This document shows, one piece after another, positions 1-12,982 of a DNA stretch of 64,000 nucleotides. The stretch spans positions 1-64,000 of the forward strand of contig NW_027417535.1 in the NCBI RefSeq assembly GCF_009905375.1, read 5' to 3'. This stretch comes from Apium graveolens. Lineage: Eukaryota; Streptophyta; Magnoliopsida; Apiales; Apiaceae. How positions within the stretch are numbered: the stretch's first letter is position 1; every line of letters starts with the position of its first letter. The notes beneath the pieces are model-generated. The model was not told the origin of the DNA. It saw only the letters and a program-made list of their open reading frames with translations, and did no database searches. A program made the position numbers and the translations under genes.

Positions 1-2816
1 TTTAAAAATCATTTTGAAGACTCGAAAACACTTTATAGAGTGTTTGGAGTAAGCTGATTTAATGAAGTAAATCAGTCCCCAGACTATTTAGAAAATGACT
101 GAATATTATTATTTAAATAATATTCCCATAAAGAATAATCTTTATAAAAATAATTGAAGTAGAAGTATTAAAACTTATACTTGAAACGAGTATTAAATAA
201 CCAAAGATATACTTATATGAAAGTATTATCTTTATTTGAATAATCGAAAATAAGGTTTGATTATTGACACCTTATTCTTTAATAAAATAAAGAATATACC
301 TCAGCAAATAATCGGAGTCATAGATCCTCAAATGCATATTCAAATACTATTCATTAAATAATATAAAACTGAGTCATAAGCCCTCGAATGAATATTCAAA
401 TAATATTCAATAAATAATATAAAAGAGTCATAAGCCCTCGAATGAATATTCAAATAATATTCAGATAAATAAATAAAAGGAGTCATAAGTCCCCGGAATG
501 AATATTCAAAATAATATTCATTAATAAAGTAAAAGGAGTCATAAGTCCTCGAATGAATATTCAAAATAATATTCATTTAATATAAAGGAGTCATACGCCT
601 TCGAATAATATTCAAAATAATATTCAATAATAAAATAAAGTTAAAGTTATCGAATAAACCTTATTCGATAATAGTTTTGAAAACTATGACATATATATAT
701 ATTAGTATATATATATATTTATATCCATATATACAAAATCTACTCGGATCCTCGACTCCTGGTTTTAGAAAATATTTTCACCTTTGGGTCCCTATACTAA
801 GGGTATATGCAAATTACCGCTATCCTCTAGCATAGGTATTATCAACTGAATCAACAGATATATAAGGAAAGAATACGAAACAGGCATGCATATATATATA
901 CCATAGCAGCATGCTTCAATATATTGCAACATTTGCTAATTAACCAATCATGCATCTATCGCAAGATAATGCACATACATATATACATCACAACAACAGT
1001 ATAACGGATAGAATACTTTCCTGAGCGACTTGGGGTGATAAAAGGCTCGGGACGAGTCTGGTAACCTATAAACAACAAGTAAGTTGGAATTAAACCAAAA
1101 TCACTTGTAAATCTATACTTTAACTAACTTAGACTCTAACGCTTGATTTGCGCTCACTGATTTGCTTAAGTCACTCGGGTACCCTCGGCTCCACCATTTT
1201 TAATAATTTAACCTCTACGAGTTTTAAAGCGATTCCTTCGCGAGTGTCTTACCAACTGCCTAACACACTTACCATAAATGTTTCATACATTAATTAACCC
1301 TTTTTGGTCTTTAACCTATGTTCAAAGTAAGGCGAGGGAAAAAGTTTCATTCGCGAAACGCCGTTACTTGAAACGGTCGTTTCTCCTAAACCGTGCATCG
1401 GAATCGAACGAACTACATATCAAAACGAAGCTCGTAACATGAGCTATCTAAACATGGCAGTGGTCATATTCTAGCAGGGGGTTCTCGGGTCCTAATTCTA
1501 TGCACAAAAACAGTCCAAAGAAAATCGGACGTTACGACGGCTATGTTTACGCGATTTCCAAATTTTAAACCATTCAAAACCAACCACAAACCAACCTCAA
1601 ATCCAACATACAACCAACACCCATCCTTATCACATCATAACAATCCCAACCAATTCAATTTAATCATTCATACTTATGCCTAAACTTAACTTTAATCATA
1701 CTTAAGTTCTTTTAAATCAAAACCACAACAATTACCATTCCATTTCACTACCATTCCAAATCCCAAACTCTAAATCATAACAACAAGCTACAATATCATC
1801 CTACTAATCAAAATCATCTTATAATATATAGGAATCTAGGGTTTGGAGATGGTATACCTTCCTTGAAGTGGTGGGAGGAGCTAGGAAGCCTTAAGAAGCT
1901 TTGAGAAGTCTTAAGAATGCTTGGATCTTCAAGAAAAACAAGAAAAAGTTCAAGTTAAAAACTTGAAAACACTATTCATTGTCTTCTTCTTTGATTAAAT
2001 GAAGAAGATTGAGAAGGAATTAATGGCTTAAACTCATGATATAGTCCTAACTAAGCATGAAGATGATTAGGGAATTATCTTACCAATTTAGGAGGCTTGG
2101 ATCTTGAGTTTTGAAATTCTTCTTGCCTTTGAATAGTGAAAAGCCGAGAGCTTCAAGAACAAAGCCTTGGTTGCTTTTTGATTTTTTTGATGAGAATGAT
2201 TTTACTTGGCTTGGTTGCTTGGTTTTTGTATTTGATTTAGTCAATTACCTTTTTGCCCTTGAATTTGTGTGGTTACAAAGCCACCACACTTCCTTCCTTC
2301 CCATGTCATGCTTATGTCATCCTCATGATGTCATCCTCCCTTCCTTGTCCTCTTTCTATTGGTTGGATGACATCATTCCCACTAATCCCTTTGATTAACT
2401 TCCTAATCGTTTGCCTAATGACCGCTGATCTGTTATACGGTTCGCTTACTTTCGTTCTCGTTTATAATTTGAAGGATCATACCCGGGATCTTATTACTTA
2501 GGTTCCCTTAACCTTTCTCAATACATTATATTCCTTTTTATGATCCTCTATTATAATCCTTTAATTTAAATCCTTTTTATCCTGTTACCTTATACTCAAT
2601 TCTCTCCGTATCTTGTGGATTTCCGGGAAAAACCAAAGTGTTCGGAATTGGATTCTGACGATCTTTACATACACTTATATACTACATAGAGTACTAATAA
2701 TATCCCAGAATATCCATAACAGAACCCCTACATAGTGTGGCGTGAAAAGTTTTCTCATTCAGCTAAAACACTATTCACAAGGGTTACAAAAAGTTGAAAA
2801 TTTTGGGGTTATTACA
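1..2816 (-). repeat. 3' LTR of G1 (partial)
   Basis: Near-identical to 10154-12982. On the plus strand it ends in ...GGGGTTATTACA, the inverse of the LTR start, directly beside the polypurine tract. Ordinary-looking ORFs inside it recur in the other LTR and are not genes. Confidence 0.92.
315..640. repeat. ~55 bp tandem repeat inside G1 3' LTR
   Basis: Six imperfect units starting near 315, 371, 425, 480, 536 and 587, each opening with GAGTCATA followed by a CCTCGAATGAATATTC-like stretch and an AT-rich tail. The same array is in the right LTR at about 10468-10790, and a related array is in the LTRs of G2. Confidence 0.88.
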
Positions 2817-2833
2817 GTCTCCCCTCCTTAAAA
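2817..2833 (-). other. Polypurine tract of G1
   Basis: Minus strand reads AAGGAGGGGAGAC immediately before the 3' LTR. It primes plus-strand DNA synthesis in LTR retrotransposons. The same tract is found in G2 at 28104. Confidence 0.85.
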
Positions 2834-2849
2834 GGATTCCGTCCCGGAA

Positions 2850-5800
2850 TCAAACAGAAAACAAATGGGGGTACTTTTCTAGCATTGTGCTCTCTAGTTC
2901 CCAAGTTGATTCTTCCACGTTATGATTCTGCCATAGTACTCTGACTAGCTTGATCACTTTGTTCCGAAGCACCTGCTCCTTCTTATCCATAATCCTTACT
3001 GGCTTCTCCACGTAAGTTAGATCTGGCTGCATATCCACCTGCTCGTACTCCACTATGTGTCTGGCATCCCGATGATACCTCCTTAGCATTGACACATGGA
3101 ACACATTATGAACTTGTTGCAAATTAGGGGGTAGGGCTAGCTCGTAAGCTAACTTTCCAATCCGTCTTAATATCTCAAAAGGTCCAATGTATCTTGGGCT
3201 TAGTTTTCCTTTCTTTTCGAACCTCATTAATCCCTTCCAAGGGGATACTTTCAGCAGTACTAAGTCCCCTACTTCATATTCCTTGTCCTTTCGGGCTAGG
3301 TCTGCATATTTCTTCTGTCTGTCTTGGGCTGCCACAAGTCGCCCTCTGATAAGATCCACTATATCTTTGGTCCTTTGGACCATTTCGGGTCCGAGCATCT
3401 TCCGCTCTCCTACTTCATCCCAGTATAAGGGAGATCGACACCTTCTTCCGTACAGGGCCTCATAAGGCGGCATTCCGATGCTAGCATGAAAGCTATTGTT
3501 ATAAGAAAACTCGATCAACGGTAAGTGATCATCCCAACTTCCTTTAAGGTCTATTGCACAGACTCTCAACATATCCTCTAGTGTCTGGATGGTCCTTTCA
3601 CTCTGTCCATCCGTCTGGGGATGGTACGCGGTACTCATATTTAACTTGGTCCCCGCAAATTCCTGAAAGCTCCTCCAAAATCTGGAGTTGAACCTGGGGT
3701 CTCGGTCTGAGACAATGGACGCTGGGACTCCATGTCGCGTCACTATTTCCTTAAGGTAAATGTCCACCAGTCTATCGACTGTGTATCTCTCATTGATAGG
3801 AATGAAATGAGCTGACTTTGTCAGTCGGTCTATAATTACCCAAATGGCGTCGTGATTGACTTTCGTCCTTGGCAAGCCTACAACAAAATCCATCGCTATC
3901 TGTTCCCATTTCCATTCGGGAATCTCCAGGGGTCGTAAAAGTCCACTGGGTCTCTGGTGCTCTGCCTTTACTCTTTGGCAAGTCAAACACTTGTTTACCC
4001 ATTCTGCTACATCCCTCTTCATGTTGGGCCACCAGTAATATTCCTTCAAATCCCTATACATCTTGGTACTTCCCGGGTGAATGGAATACCTTGAACTATG
4101 GCTTTCATCCAAAATCTCATCTTTAAGTTCTTGAACATTCGGAACCCAAATTCGGTAGGAGTACCTCATTATCCCTTTATCATCTTTCTCAGTACGGATC
4201 TCCTCTCCAGTCATTGACTTTCTGCCTTCATTCATTATTTTCTCCTGGCACAATCTGATCTTTTCCAATAACTCTGGCTGCATTGAGATCTCAAAAAGCT
4301 TTTCAGCTCCGGTTCCGGTTACCTTTACTTCTATTTCCATTCTCTCAAAATCCCTTATCAACTCTTCCGAAGTCGTTATCATTCTGAGTCTCTCCTTTCT
4401 ACTAAGGGCATCAGCCACCACATTGGCTTTCCCTGGATGATAGAGAATCTCACAATCATAGTCCTTGATTAGTTCTAACCATCTCCTCTGGCGCATGTTG
4501 AGCTCTTTCTGCGTAAATATGTACTTGAGGCTCTTATGGTCTGTGAAAATCTCGCACTTCTCTCCATACAGGTAGTGCCTCCAAAATTTTAAAGCAAATG
4601 CTATTGCCGCGAGCTCAAGGTCATGAGTAGGATATCTAACCTCGTATTCCTTCAGTTGTCTCGACGCATACGCAATAACTTTACCATGCTGCATAAGCAC
4701 ACATCCTAATCCTTTGTGCGACGCGTCACTATATATCACAAAATCTCCTTTTCCGTCCGGTAATGCCAATACCGGAGCCGTTATCAACCTTTTCTTTAAT
4801 TCCTGAAAACTGTTCTCGCATTTCTCCGTCCATTCAAACTTCTCTGTCTTACGAGTAAGTTGTGTCAAAGGGGCTGCGATCTTCGCAAAGTCCTGAACAA
4901 ATCTACGATAGTAGCCAGCCAATCCTATGAAACTCCTTACCTCTGTGGGTGTGGTTGGCCTTTCCCAATTTGAGACCGCCTCTATCTTGGAGGGGTCGAC
5001 CAATACTCCTTCTTTATTGATCACATGTCCTAAAAACTGTACTTCATTCCGCCAGAATTCACACTTCGAGAATTTGGCATATAACTGCTCCTCTCTGAGT
5101 ATTCCTAGAGCTATCCTCAAATGCTCTGCATGTTCTGCCTCAGTCCTTGAGTAGATCAAAATATCATCGATAAAAACTATCACACACTTGTCCAAGTACT
5201 TCTTAAATACTCTATTCATTAAATCCATGAAAGCCGCTGGGGCGTTGGTTAATCCAAAGGACATTACCAAGAACTCATAATGCCCATACCTGGTACGGAA
5301 CGCTGTCTTGGAAATATCTTCGGGTTTAATCTTTAGTTGGTGATATCCAGTTCTCAGGTCGATCTTGGAAAAATAAACAGCATCCTTTAGCTGGTCGAAC
5401 AGATTGTCTATTCTAGGTAATGGGTACCTGTTCTTTATGGTTAGCTTGTTCAACTCTCGATAGTCGATGCACAACCTCATGCTCCCATCTTTCTTCTTAA
5501 CAAATAAAACTGGTGCTCCCCACGGAGACACACTGGGTCTTATCATACCCTTATCCAAGAGTTCCTGCAATTGGATAGCTAATTCCTTCATTTCTAATGG
5601 GGCTAACCGGTAAGGTGCTTTTGAAACTGGCGCCGTCCCTGGGGCCAACTCAATAGCAAATTCAATCACTCTATCGGGTGGTAATCCCGGAAGGTCTTGT
5701 GGGAATACATCTTCAAATTCGTTGACTACTGGAATATCTTGTAAGTTGGGCACCTCCTTCTGCGTGTCCACCACATAGGCTAGGTAGGCCTCACTTCCTT

Positions 5801-7559
5801 TTCGTAACATCCTTTTGGCCTGAGCCATAGTCAAAAATTTCTGCGTCTGCCTCTTTCCTCTAAATATAACTTCTTTCTTCCCGGGGATATTTAACTTAAC
5901 TTTCTTCCCTTTACAGTCTATCTGAGCATCGTTGCTAGATAGCCAGTCCATTCCCAAAATCACATCAAACTCCCCTAATTTAAAAGGAATCAGATCAACA
6001 CTGAAAGATTGCTCCCCTATGCCTATCTCACAGGCGGGGTGAATCTGGTTAACAGGAATAATTTCATGATTGGCTATTTCTACTTGTAAGGGTTCTATCA
6101 AGGGTTCAGCCTTAAGTCTTAACTTACGCGCAAGGTCCTTTGATATAAAAGATTTAGTTGCTCCCGAATCAAATAAAACATTTGCACTGACTGAATTTAG
6201 AGAAAGGGTACCTGCTATCACATCTGAATCTTTCATAGCATCCTGGACTGTCATGTTGAAAGTCCTCGCAGTAGGTGGCTTATTGGAAGCAGCCCTGCTT
6301 GCTCCCGAAGCTGCTGGTTTGTTCATTGGGCATTCCCTCTTCCAATGACCTGGGCGTCCGCACTGATGACAAGTGGCGGTTGGAATGACGGCAGGGGTTG
6401 ATGATGGGCACTTATTTGAGTAGTGGCCTTCCCGACCGCACTTAAAACAGGTTACAGGCTTTCCTTTACACTCACCAGTGTGATTCCTTCCACATATGTT
6501 ACAGGCTGGCAATGGGGGTCGAGACTGGTTGGAATAGGACATTCTTGACTTCTGGCCGCCCTGGCTCACACTCACACTCATTGGACGCTTAAACCCAGTG
6601 TTCCTTCCTGGTAGGGACACTGCTCCTCGATTAAATCTAGTTGGGAAGCTCCTTCCTGCGGAACCTCCACCCATGCTCATACTTTTCCTCTTTATTCCTT
6701 TCTTCTCTCTTTCCTTCTGCATCTGTTCACTTCCAACTTCTACAATCGTTGCCTTTTGCACCAGAGTGGCATAGTCCGTAAGCTCAAGGATTTCCACCCT
6801 ATTCTGAATCCACGGTTTCAGTCCCTGCTGAAACCTCCTAGCTTTCTTTTCCTCGGTGCTCACAAACTCCGGCACAAACCTTGATAACTCAGTAAATTTC
6901 GCCTCGTACTCTGCTACAGACAAGTTATTCTGCTTTAGCTCCAAGAACTTGAGCTCCATCTGGTTTTCCATAAACCTCGGGAAATACTTTCCCAGAAACA
7001 ACTGACTAAATCTCTCCCAGGTTATAATAGCATCTGTCTCCATGTTTTTCTTGGCCTCCCACCAGTAGTTAGCTTCTCCTTTCAGAAGGTAGGTAGCAAA
7101 TACAGTCTTCTGTGCCTCCTCGGTACTCAAAATCTCAAAAGATTTCTCCATTTCCTTTAACCATGCCCTTGCCTCAACTGGCTCGGCTGATCCGTGGAAC
7201 TCAGGGGGCTTAAGGGACTTAAAAGCCCTGAAAGAGTTTGCCACAGCATTGTTACTTCCTTGAGGGGGTGGGTTGGGTTGACGTTCCAAATTCTGCCTTA
7301 GGAGTTGCATGAACTGGCCCATGGGATCCATGCCTGGGTTTGGTACTGGTTGCTCAACCTCGGTTTCTCCTTCTTCAGCCTCTATCTCAAATCCCTCAAC
7401 ATCATATGTTTCCTCTTCCTCTCCATACAGGGAGTCATCCTGTTCCACATGATCCTCATCTTCCTCTTCACTGTGCTCCTGGTTCCTATCATCCTGGTTA
7501 TGGCTTCCCTGGTCTTCAGATCCAGGGTTCGCCCTAGTTCCAATCTTTCTTGGCGGCAT
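2850..7559 (-). CDS. Gypsy Gag-Pol polyprotein with chromodomain-like tail (G1)
   Basis: One uninterrupted 1569-residue polyprotein. Gag occupies about residues 1-340 (motif YWWEAKK). Three zinc knuckles follow: atypical [12 protein letters not shown] near 353, [14 protein letters not shown] near 371 and [14 protein letters not shown] near 397. The protease active site FDSGA is near 463; reverse transcriptase has FIDD near 796; RNase H has YSDAS near 943. Integrase has an HHCC zinc domain (about 1145-1190) and a DDE core: MDFVVG near 1221, SDRDPRF near 1281, GQSERT near 1316. The tail (about 1515-1569) contains WELE and resembles the chromodomain of Tekay/Del chromoviruses, thought to guide integration to chromatin. 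The PR-RT-RH-IN order is the gypsy order. No stop or frameshift is visible. The ATG at 7559 opens MPPRKIG, a common start for this clade. Confidence 0.95.
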   Translation of the reverse strand: MPPRKIGTRANPGSEDQGSHNQDDRNQEHSEEEDEDHVEQDDSLYGEEEETYDVEGFEIEAEEGETEVEQPVPNPGMDPMGQFMQLLRQNLERQPNPPPQGSNNAVANSFRAFKSLKPPEFHGSAEPVEARAWLKEMEKSFEILSTEEAQKTVFATYLLKGEANYWWEAKKNMETDAIITWERFSQLFLGKYFPRFMENQMELKFLELKQNNLSVAEYEAKFTELSRFVPEFVSTEEKKARRFQQGLKPWIQNRVEILELTDYATLVQKATIVEVGSEQMQKEREKKGIKRKSMSMGGGSAGRSFPTRFNRGAVSLPGRNTGFKRPMSVSVSQGGQKSRMSYSNQSRPPLPACNICGRNHTGECKGKPVTCFKCGREGHYSNKCPSSTPAVIPTATCHQCGRPGHWKRECPMNKPAASGASRAASNKPPTARTFNMTVQDAMKDSDVIAGTLSLNSVSANVLFDSGATKSFISKDLARKLRLKAEPLIEPLQVEIANHEIIPVNQIHPACEIGIGEQSFSVDLIPFKLGEFDVILGMDWLSSNDAQIDCKGKKVKLNIPGKKEVIFRGKRQTQKFLTMAQAKRMLRKGSEAYLAYVVDTQKEVPNLQDIPVVNEFEDVFPQDLPGLPPDRVIEFAIELAPGTAPVSKAPYRLAPLEMKELAIQLQELLDKGMIRPSVSPWGAPVLFVKKKDGSMRLCIDYRELNKLTIKNRYPLPRIDNLFDQLKDAVYFSKIDLRTGYHQLKIKPEDISKTAFRTRYGHYEFLVMSFGLTNAPAAFMDLMNRVFKKYLDKCVIVFIDDILIYSRTEAEHAEHLRIALGILREEQLYAKFSKCEFWRNEVQFLGHVINKEGVLVDPSKIEAVSNWERPTTPTEVRSFIGLAGYYRRFVQDFAKIAAPLTQLTRKTEKFEWTEKCENSFQELKKRLITAPVLALPDGKGDFVIYSDASHKGLGCVLMQHGKVIAYASRQLKEYEVRYPTHDLELAAIAFALKFWRHYLYGEKCEIFTDHKSLKYIFTQKELNMRQRRWLELIKDYDCEILYHPGKANVVADALSRKERLRMITTSEELIRDFERMEIEVKVTGTGAEKLFEISMQPELLEKIRLCQEKIMNEGRKSMTGEEIRTEKDDKGIMRYSYRIWVPNVQELKDEILDESHSSRYSIHPGSTKMYRDLKEYYWWPNMKRDVAEWVNKCLTCQRVKAEHQRPSGLLRPLEIPEWKWEQIAMDFVVGLPRTKVNHDAIWVIIDRLTKSAHFIPINERYTVDRLVDIYLKEIVTRHGVPASIVSDRDPRFNSRFWRSFQEFAGTKLNMSTAYHPQTDGQSERTIQTLEDMLRVCAIDLKGSWDDHLPLIEFSYNNSFHASIGMPPYEALYGRRCRSPLYWDEVGERKMLGPEMVQRTKDIVDLIRGRLVAAQDRQKKYADLARKDKEYEVGDLVLLKVSPWKGLMRFEKKGKLSPRYIGPFEILRRIGKLAYELALPPNLQQVHNVFHVSMLRRYHRDARHIVEYEQVDMQPDLTYVEKPVRIMDKKEQVLRNKVIKLVRVLWQNHNVEESTWELESTMLEKYPHLFSV

Positions 7560-7971
7560 GATTCTGATAATTATAAAAACAATTATTGGGAAAATTCAAC
7601 GTTAGGTCACAATCATATACAACATTGTGCCTTGCACAGCTCTTATAATGGGGAGAACGTATATCGCAATTCTATTATTTTAAGAAAGTTCTAATACGAA
7701 GTGCAGTAATAATAATGATAAAACAGTGATCCCGTCACTATGGAACTGAACCGAAAGGAAACAAATATATACATAATGCGAGAAATACATAGTTTGATCT
7801 GGTCAAAAGTACAACAGTGCTACAGTCATCTGTCCCAAAAGTGATACACAAGAGTCTATCTGTCTAGTCAGAAAAAGGGATGCTATATACAAGTCAACTA
7901 TCCCGGAAAATTGGCTCTTACTAAGGCCTCGGCTAACTAGACAACTAGACTATTCCATCATCAATCCTGAA
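7560..7971 (-). other. G1 spacer between leader ORF and gag
   Basis: About 410 bases with no convincing ORF, promoter or repeat; untranslated leader of the retroelement. Confidence 0.6.
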
Positions 7972-8685
7972 TCACACACCGGAGCGGGTCAGCTCCCAAA
8001 CCCTTTCCATCGCACGACGGAAGATATAGTCGGCCTGCCGCCTGGAGATCCTACCATGCCTGTCCCCCTGGAGCGATCTGAGCCTCGCTCGGGATGTGAG
8101 CTCTATCCCCGTAAGCTCCCTCCTCAAGGATCGGGGTATAGAAGCCCTAGTCTCATAAGCTCGGGTACGCCTACCCGCCCTCTCTGCATCCAACTCCCTC
8201 CTGGCCTCATCTAGTCGGCCCTCGGCAACAGCCACTCGGGTCCTCAATACATCCTGAATATATCCATGAGCTAACGAAGACTGCCTGTGGGCAGGGTCAA
8301 GAGGTGGTGAATCCGGAGCTGCTGAGGGTGCCTCCTCGCTCTGCCTAGGCTCGGAAGTATGGTTCTCTGAGCTGTCATCATCAGGAATCCAAGATAGTGG
8401 TGGAGGGGTAGGGGCTCTGACCACCGGAAGTGTGGGTAATGGGATACCAGCATACACTACCATAGGTCCAACACGCTCCTCAGCTACTGGGACCTCATCC
8501 GGGTCCTCCTCATCTGGAATAGCAATAACCTCTGTCTCTGACTCCTCTGAGGGGTCCTCCTCATCTGAAACAGCAATGACCTCCGTCTCAGGCTCCTCTG
8601 AGGGGTCCTCCTCATCCTCCTCCATCTCAGGCTCCTCCTGATCCTCAACATCTAGCAATGCCTCATCATGCTCACGCTCGAACAT
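7972..8685 (-). CDS. Acidic leader ORF upstream of gag in G1, unknown function
   Basis: A 237-residue ORF lies between primer site and gag on the element's strand. The first third is strongly acidic and contains a roughly 20-residue internal repeat built on DEEDPSEE...ETEVIA, twice nearly intact and once degenerate. The middle is proline/serine rich and the last third is basic and helical (REL, RRR runs), so the protein looks bipolar. I recognise no domain. The reading frame is open upstream of this ATG to about 8709, next to an AG that could be a splice acceptor. A similar acidic reading (AEEDPMEDPDKNE) survives at the same place in G2 near 33300, which argues that it is a family feature rather than chance. 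Function unknown. Confidence 0.6.
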   Translation of the reverse strand: MFEREHDEALLDVEDQEEPEMEEDEEDPSEEPETEVIAVSDEEDPSEESETEVIAIPDEEDPDEVPVAEERVGPMVVYAGIPLPTLPVVRAPTPPPLSWIPDDDSSENHTSEPRQSEEAPSAAPDSPPLDPAHRQSSLAHGYIQDVLRTRVAVAEGRLDEARRELDAERAGRRTRAYETRASIPRSLRRELTGIELTSRARLRSLQGDRHGRISRRQADYIFRRAMERVWELTRSGV

Positions 8686-8725
8686 CTCAGGGTCCTCTAT
8701 CTCAGGCGCCTACACATTAAACGAG

Positions 8726-8860
8726 CTAAGTTACTATCATGATACTTATAAGGGTTCCCGTAAGGGTTTTAACTGTTAGCACTACTTTAAGTAGTCCGAC
8801 CATGAACTTGGCAAAAGTTCTTATTATTTTTGTGAGTTTGTTATTATATCGACGCATCAT
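8726..8860 (-). CDS. Small leader ORF next to the primer site of G1
   Basis: A 44-codon ORF starting MMRRYNNKLTK, about 20 bases downstream of the primer site and upstream of the acidic leader ORF. A recognisably similar reading (NKFTKIIRTLAKF) is in the same position in G2 (about 33526-33650, minus), although G2 has a stop near the start. It could be an upstream ORF, a first exon joined to the acidic ORF, or simply conserved leader RNA sequence. No known domain. Confidence 0.4.
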   Translation of the reverse strand: MMRRYNNKLTKIIRTFAKFMVGLLKVVLTVKTLTGTLISIMIVT

Positions 8861-8880
8861 CTCTGAGGTTTATAACGCTT

Positions 8881-8893
8881 AGCTCTGATACCA
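8881..8893 (-). other. Primer binding site of G1 (tRNA-iMet)
   Basis: Minus strand reads TGGTATCAGAGCT, complementary to the 3' end of plant initiator tRNA-Met, four bases from the LTR end. Confidence 0.92.
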
Positions 8894-8897
8894 TTTC

Positions 8898-11800
8898 TGT
8901 AACACCCCCAGATCCGGGGTCGGGGATCCGGGTTGTCACGGTCTTTCTTTCCACAATATCACTTCACTTAATTAATAATGAATAACCTCATGCTGTGACC
9001 CCATACTAACACACACCACAACCCGTTATAGTCTCAGAGATGAAATTGAAATAAGTACAAGTCTTTGAATCCACCATTTAAAAGTTATTACAACCCAAAA
9101 TGATTACTTGATAAATTTACAGTTAATTGCCATTATCTGCCACAAGTTATAATTATACATAATTTAATTCTCAAAAGTAGATGGTCTGAACTACAATGGA
9201 TCTACCTCTGCAGCTATAGCAGCTACAACATCATCGGGAAGACGCGGGACGCTTCCCACGCGCTTGCGCTGGGTGTGCTGGAGTCTGGCCATCTCTCCTA
9301 ACTGTTGTTGTGTGATGAAGAAATAAAGCAAGAGTGAGCCTTACAGCTCGCAAGATAATACATAGTGATAACAATAATATAAGTATCTAAATGGATACTT
9401 AATAGAATCTCTATCATGTGTAAGATAATTACTTACTAGATATAAGTAAAAACAAGGAATGAAGTTACCAATACTTCACCACACTTATATCATTTATAAA
9501 GCTACTTGAACTACCACCGTTCAAAGTATTATAAGTTTTAAGAAAAACATCCCATAGATGAGACCACAAGTTAAGACTTGAATAGATTCAATCTTTGAAA
9601 TATTATTGAATGAAAAAAGTTACGAGATACTTTATTTAGTCCCGATATATATATATATATCCACATATATATCTCTTAAACATTTCCTGGAACCTCTGTT
9701 ATGTAAAGTATGAACAGAGTTTGAAACATCCAATAAATTTTGGAAAGGAAAAGAATTTTGGCATAAACCAGATATCTTGCTGATCAGGCAAAGATACCAA
9801 TAAGTAACCTTTTCTACTAGTAGATGGATGAATCCCCCACCGGTCATCACCCTGGCCTCATAAGGACCTTGTGCTGGACCGCCACCCGGCCTCTTACGCG
9901 TTGATGGACTGCCACCCAGCCACTTACACAATAATAGACCGTACCCCGGCCTGTCGCTTATGCCGACTCAATTAGATGGGCTTACTTCCCGAACATTGGG
10001 CAAGTAATCAATTCATTTACCAAAACTGTAACCTCGTTGCGAATATAAAATACACCACAGAGCCGGATTCCCCAGGTTTTGAGCGAGTATTTAAATCCCC
10101 TTAAAAAAAGGAAGATCTTAAATATAAAAATGAGTTTTGGGATCCGCTCTAACTTTAAAAATCATTTTGAAGACTCGAAAACACTTTATAGAGTGTTTGG
10201 AGTAAAGCTGATTTAATGAAGTAAATCAGTCCCCAGAATATTTAGAAAATGACTGAATATTATTATTTAAATAATATTCCCATAAATAATAATCTTTATA
10301 AAAATAATTGAAGTAGAAGTATTAAAACTTATACTTGAAACGAGTATTAAATAACCAAAGATATACTTATATGAAAGTATTATCTTTATTTGAATAATCG
10401 AAAATAAGTTTGATTATTGACACCTTATTCTTTAATAAAATAAAGAATATACCTCAGCAAATAATCGGAGTCATAGATCCTCAAATGAATATTCAAATAA
10501 TATTTATTAAATAATATAAACTGAGTCATAAGCCCTCGAATGAATATTCAAATAATATTCAATAAATAATATAAAAGAGTCATAAGCCCTCGAATGAATA
10601 TTCAAATAATATTCAGATAAATAAATAAAAGGAGTCATAAGTCCCCGAATGAATATTCAAAATAATATTCATTAATAAAGTAAAAGGAGTCATAAGTCCT
10701 CGAATGAATATTCAAAATAATATTCATTTAATATAAAGGAGTCATACACCTTCGAATAATATTCAAAATAATATTCAATAATAAAATAAAGTTAAAGTTA
10801 TCGAATAAACCTTATTCGATTAATAGTTTTGAAAACTATGACCATATATATATATATAAGTATATATATATATATATTTATATCCATATATACAAAATCT
10901 ACTCGGGATCCTCGACTCCCGGTTTTAGAAAATATTTTCACCTTTGGGTCCCTATACTAAGGGTATATGCAAATTACCGCTATCCTCTAGCATAGGTATT
11001 ATCAACTGAATCAACAGATATATAAGGAAAGAATACGAAACAGGCATGCATATATATATATATACCATAGCAACATGCTTCAATATATTGCAACATTTGC
11101 TAATTAACCAATCATGCATCTATCGCAAGATAATGCAAATACATATATACATCACAACAACAGTATAACGGATAGAATACTTGCCTGAGCGACTTGGGGT
11201 GATAAAAGGCTCGGGACGAGTCTGGTAACCTATAAACAACAAGTAAGTTGGAATTAAACCAAAATCACTTGTAAATCTATACTTTAACTAACTTAGACTC
11301 TAACGCTTGATTTGCGCTCCCTGATTTGCTTAAGTCACTCGGGTACCCTCGGCTCCACCATTTTTAATAATTTAACCTTTACGAGTTTTAAAGCAATTCC
11401 TTCGCGAGTGTCTTACCAACTGCCTAACACACTTACCATAAATGTTTCATACATTAATTAACCCTTTTTGGTCTTTAACCTATGTTTCAAAGTAAGGCGA
11501 GGGAAAAAGTTTCGTTCGCGAAATACCGTTACTTGAAACGGTCGTTTCTCCTAAACCGTGCATCGGAATCGAACGAACTACATATCAAAACGAAGCTCGT
11601 AACATGAGCTATCTAAACATGGCAGTGGTCATATTCTAGCTGGGGGTTCTCGGGTCCTAATGCTATGCACAAAAACAGTCCAAAGAATATCGGACGTTAC
11701 GACGGCTATGTTTACGCGATTTCCAAATTTTAAACCATTCAAAACCAACCACAAACCAACCTCAAATCCAACATACAACCAACACCCATACTTATCACAT

Positions 11801-12982
11801 CATAACAATCCCAACCAATTCAATTTAATCATTCATACTTATGCCTAAACTTAACTTTAATCATACTTAAGTTCTTTTAAATCAAAACCACAACAATTAC
11901 CATTCCATTTCACTACCATTCCAAATCCTAAACTCTAAATCATAACAACAAGCTACAATATCATCCTACTAATCAAAATCATCTTATAATATATAGGAAT
12001 CTAGGGTTTGGAGATGGTATACCTTCCTTGAAGTGGTTGGAGGAGCTAGGAAGCCTTAAGAAGCTTTGAGAAGTCTTAAGAATGCTTGGATCTTCAAGAA
12101 AAACAAGAAAAAGTTCAAGTTAAAAAATTGAAAACACTATTCATTGTCTTCTTCTTTGATTAAATGAAGAAGATTGAGAAGGAATTAATGGCTTAAACTC
12201 AAGATATAGTCCTAACTAAGCATGAAGATGATTGCGGAATTATCTTACCAATTTAGGAGGCTTGGATCTTGAGTTTTGAAATTCTTCTTGCCTTTTGAAT
12301 AGTGAAAAGCCGAGAGCTTCAAGAACAAAGCCTTGGTTGCTTTTTGATTTTTTTGATGAGAATGATTTTACTTGGCTTGGTTGCTTGGTTTTTGTATTTG
12401 ATTTAGTCAATTACCTTTTTGCCCTTGAATTTGTGTGGTTACAAAGCCACCACACTTCCTTCCTTCCCATGTCATGCTTATGTCATCCTCATGATGTCAT
12501 CCTCCCTTCCTTGTCCTCTTTCTATTGGTTGGATGACATCATTCCCACTAATCCCTTTGATTAACTTCCTAATCGTTTGCCTAATGACCGCTGATCTGTT
12601 ATACGGTTCGCTTACTTTCGTTCTCGTTTATCGTTTGAAGGATCATACCCGGGATCTTATTACTTAGGTTCCCTTAACCTTTCTCAATACATTATATTCC
12701 TTTTTATGATCCTCTATTATAATCCTTTAATTTAAATCCTTTTTATCCTGTTACCTTATACTCAATTCTCTCCGTATCTTGTGGATTTCCGGGAAAAACC
12801 AAAGTGTTCGGAATTGGATTCTGACGATCTTTACATACACTTATATACTACATAGAGTACTAATAATATCCCAGAATATCCATAACAGAACCCCTACATA
12901 GTGTGGCGTGAAAAGTTTTCTCATTCAGCTAAAACACTATTCACAAGGGTTATAAAAAGTTGAAAATTTTGGGGTTATTACA
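8898..12982 (-). repeat. 5' LTR of G1 (complete, ~4.1 kb)
   Basis: Bounded by TG at 8898 and CA at 12982 on the plus strand. It carries the ~55 bp tandem array (about 10468-10790), AT microsatellites near 9650 and 10850, and a long AT-rich stretch. The LTR is far longer than the usual few hundred bases to 2 kb. It is related at both ends to the LTRs of G2 (both open TGTAACACCCCC on the plus strand). Confidence 0.95.

Larger units (their letters stand above)
1..12982 (-). mobile_element. Ty3/gypsy element G1 (Tekay/Del-like), left end cut by window
   Basis: LTR retrotransposon on the minus strand. Seen: a 3' LTR (1-2816, cut by the window), polypurine tract, single gag-pol ORF, leader region, primer site and complete 5' LTR (8898-12982). 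Window base 1 matches about base 10154 of the right LTR, so roughly 1.25 kb of the left LTR is outside. LTRs begin TGTAATAACC and end GGTGTTACA on the element's strand. Direct by-eye comparison shows only scattered differences between the two LTRs, and gag-pol is uninterrupted, so this is probably a recent and possibly autonomous copy. It lies inside the envelope-like ORF of copia element A; the right candidate target-duplication base run is TGGGA (12983-12987), with its partner outside the window. Confidence 0.93.

Noticed and set aside
340..576. Open frame with repeated NIHSRAYDS units
   Set aside because: By-product of the 55 bp tandem repeat in the G1 LTR; no independent coding signal.
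2111..2501. Two overlapping ORFs, repeated at 12295-12667
   Set aside because: They lie inside the G1 LTR, antisense to the element, and recur only because the LTR is duplicated.
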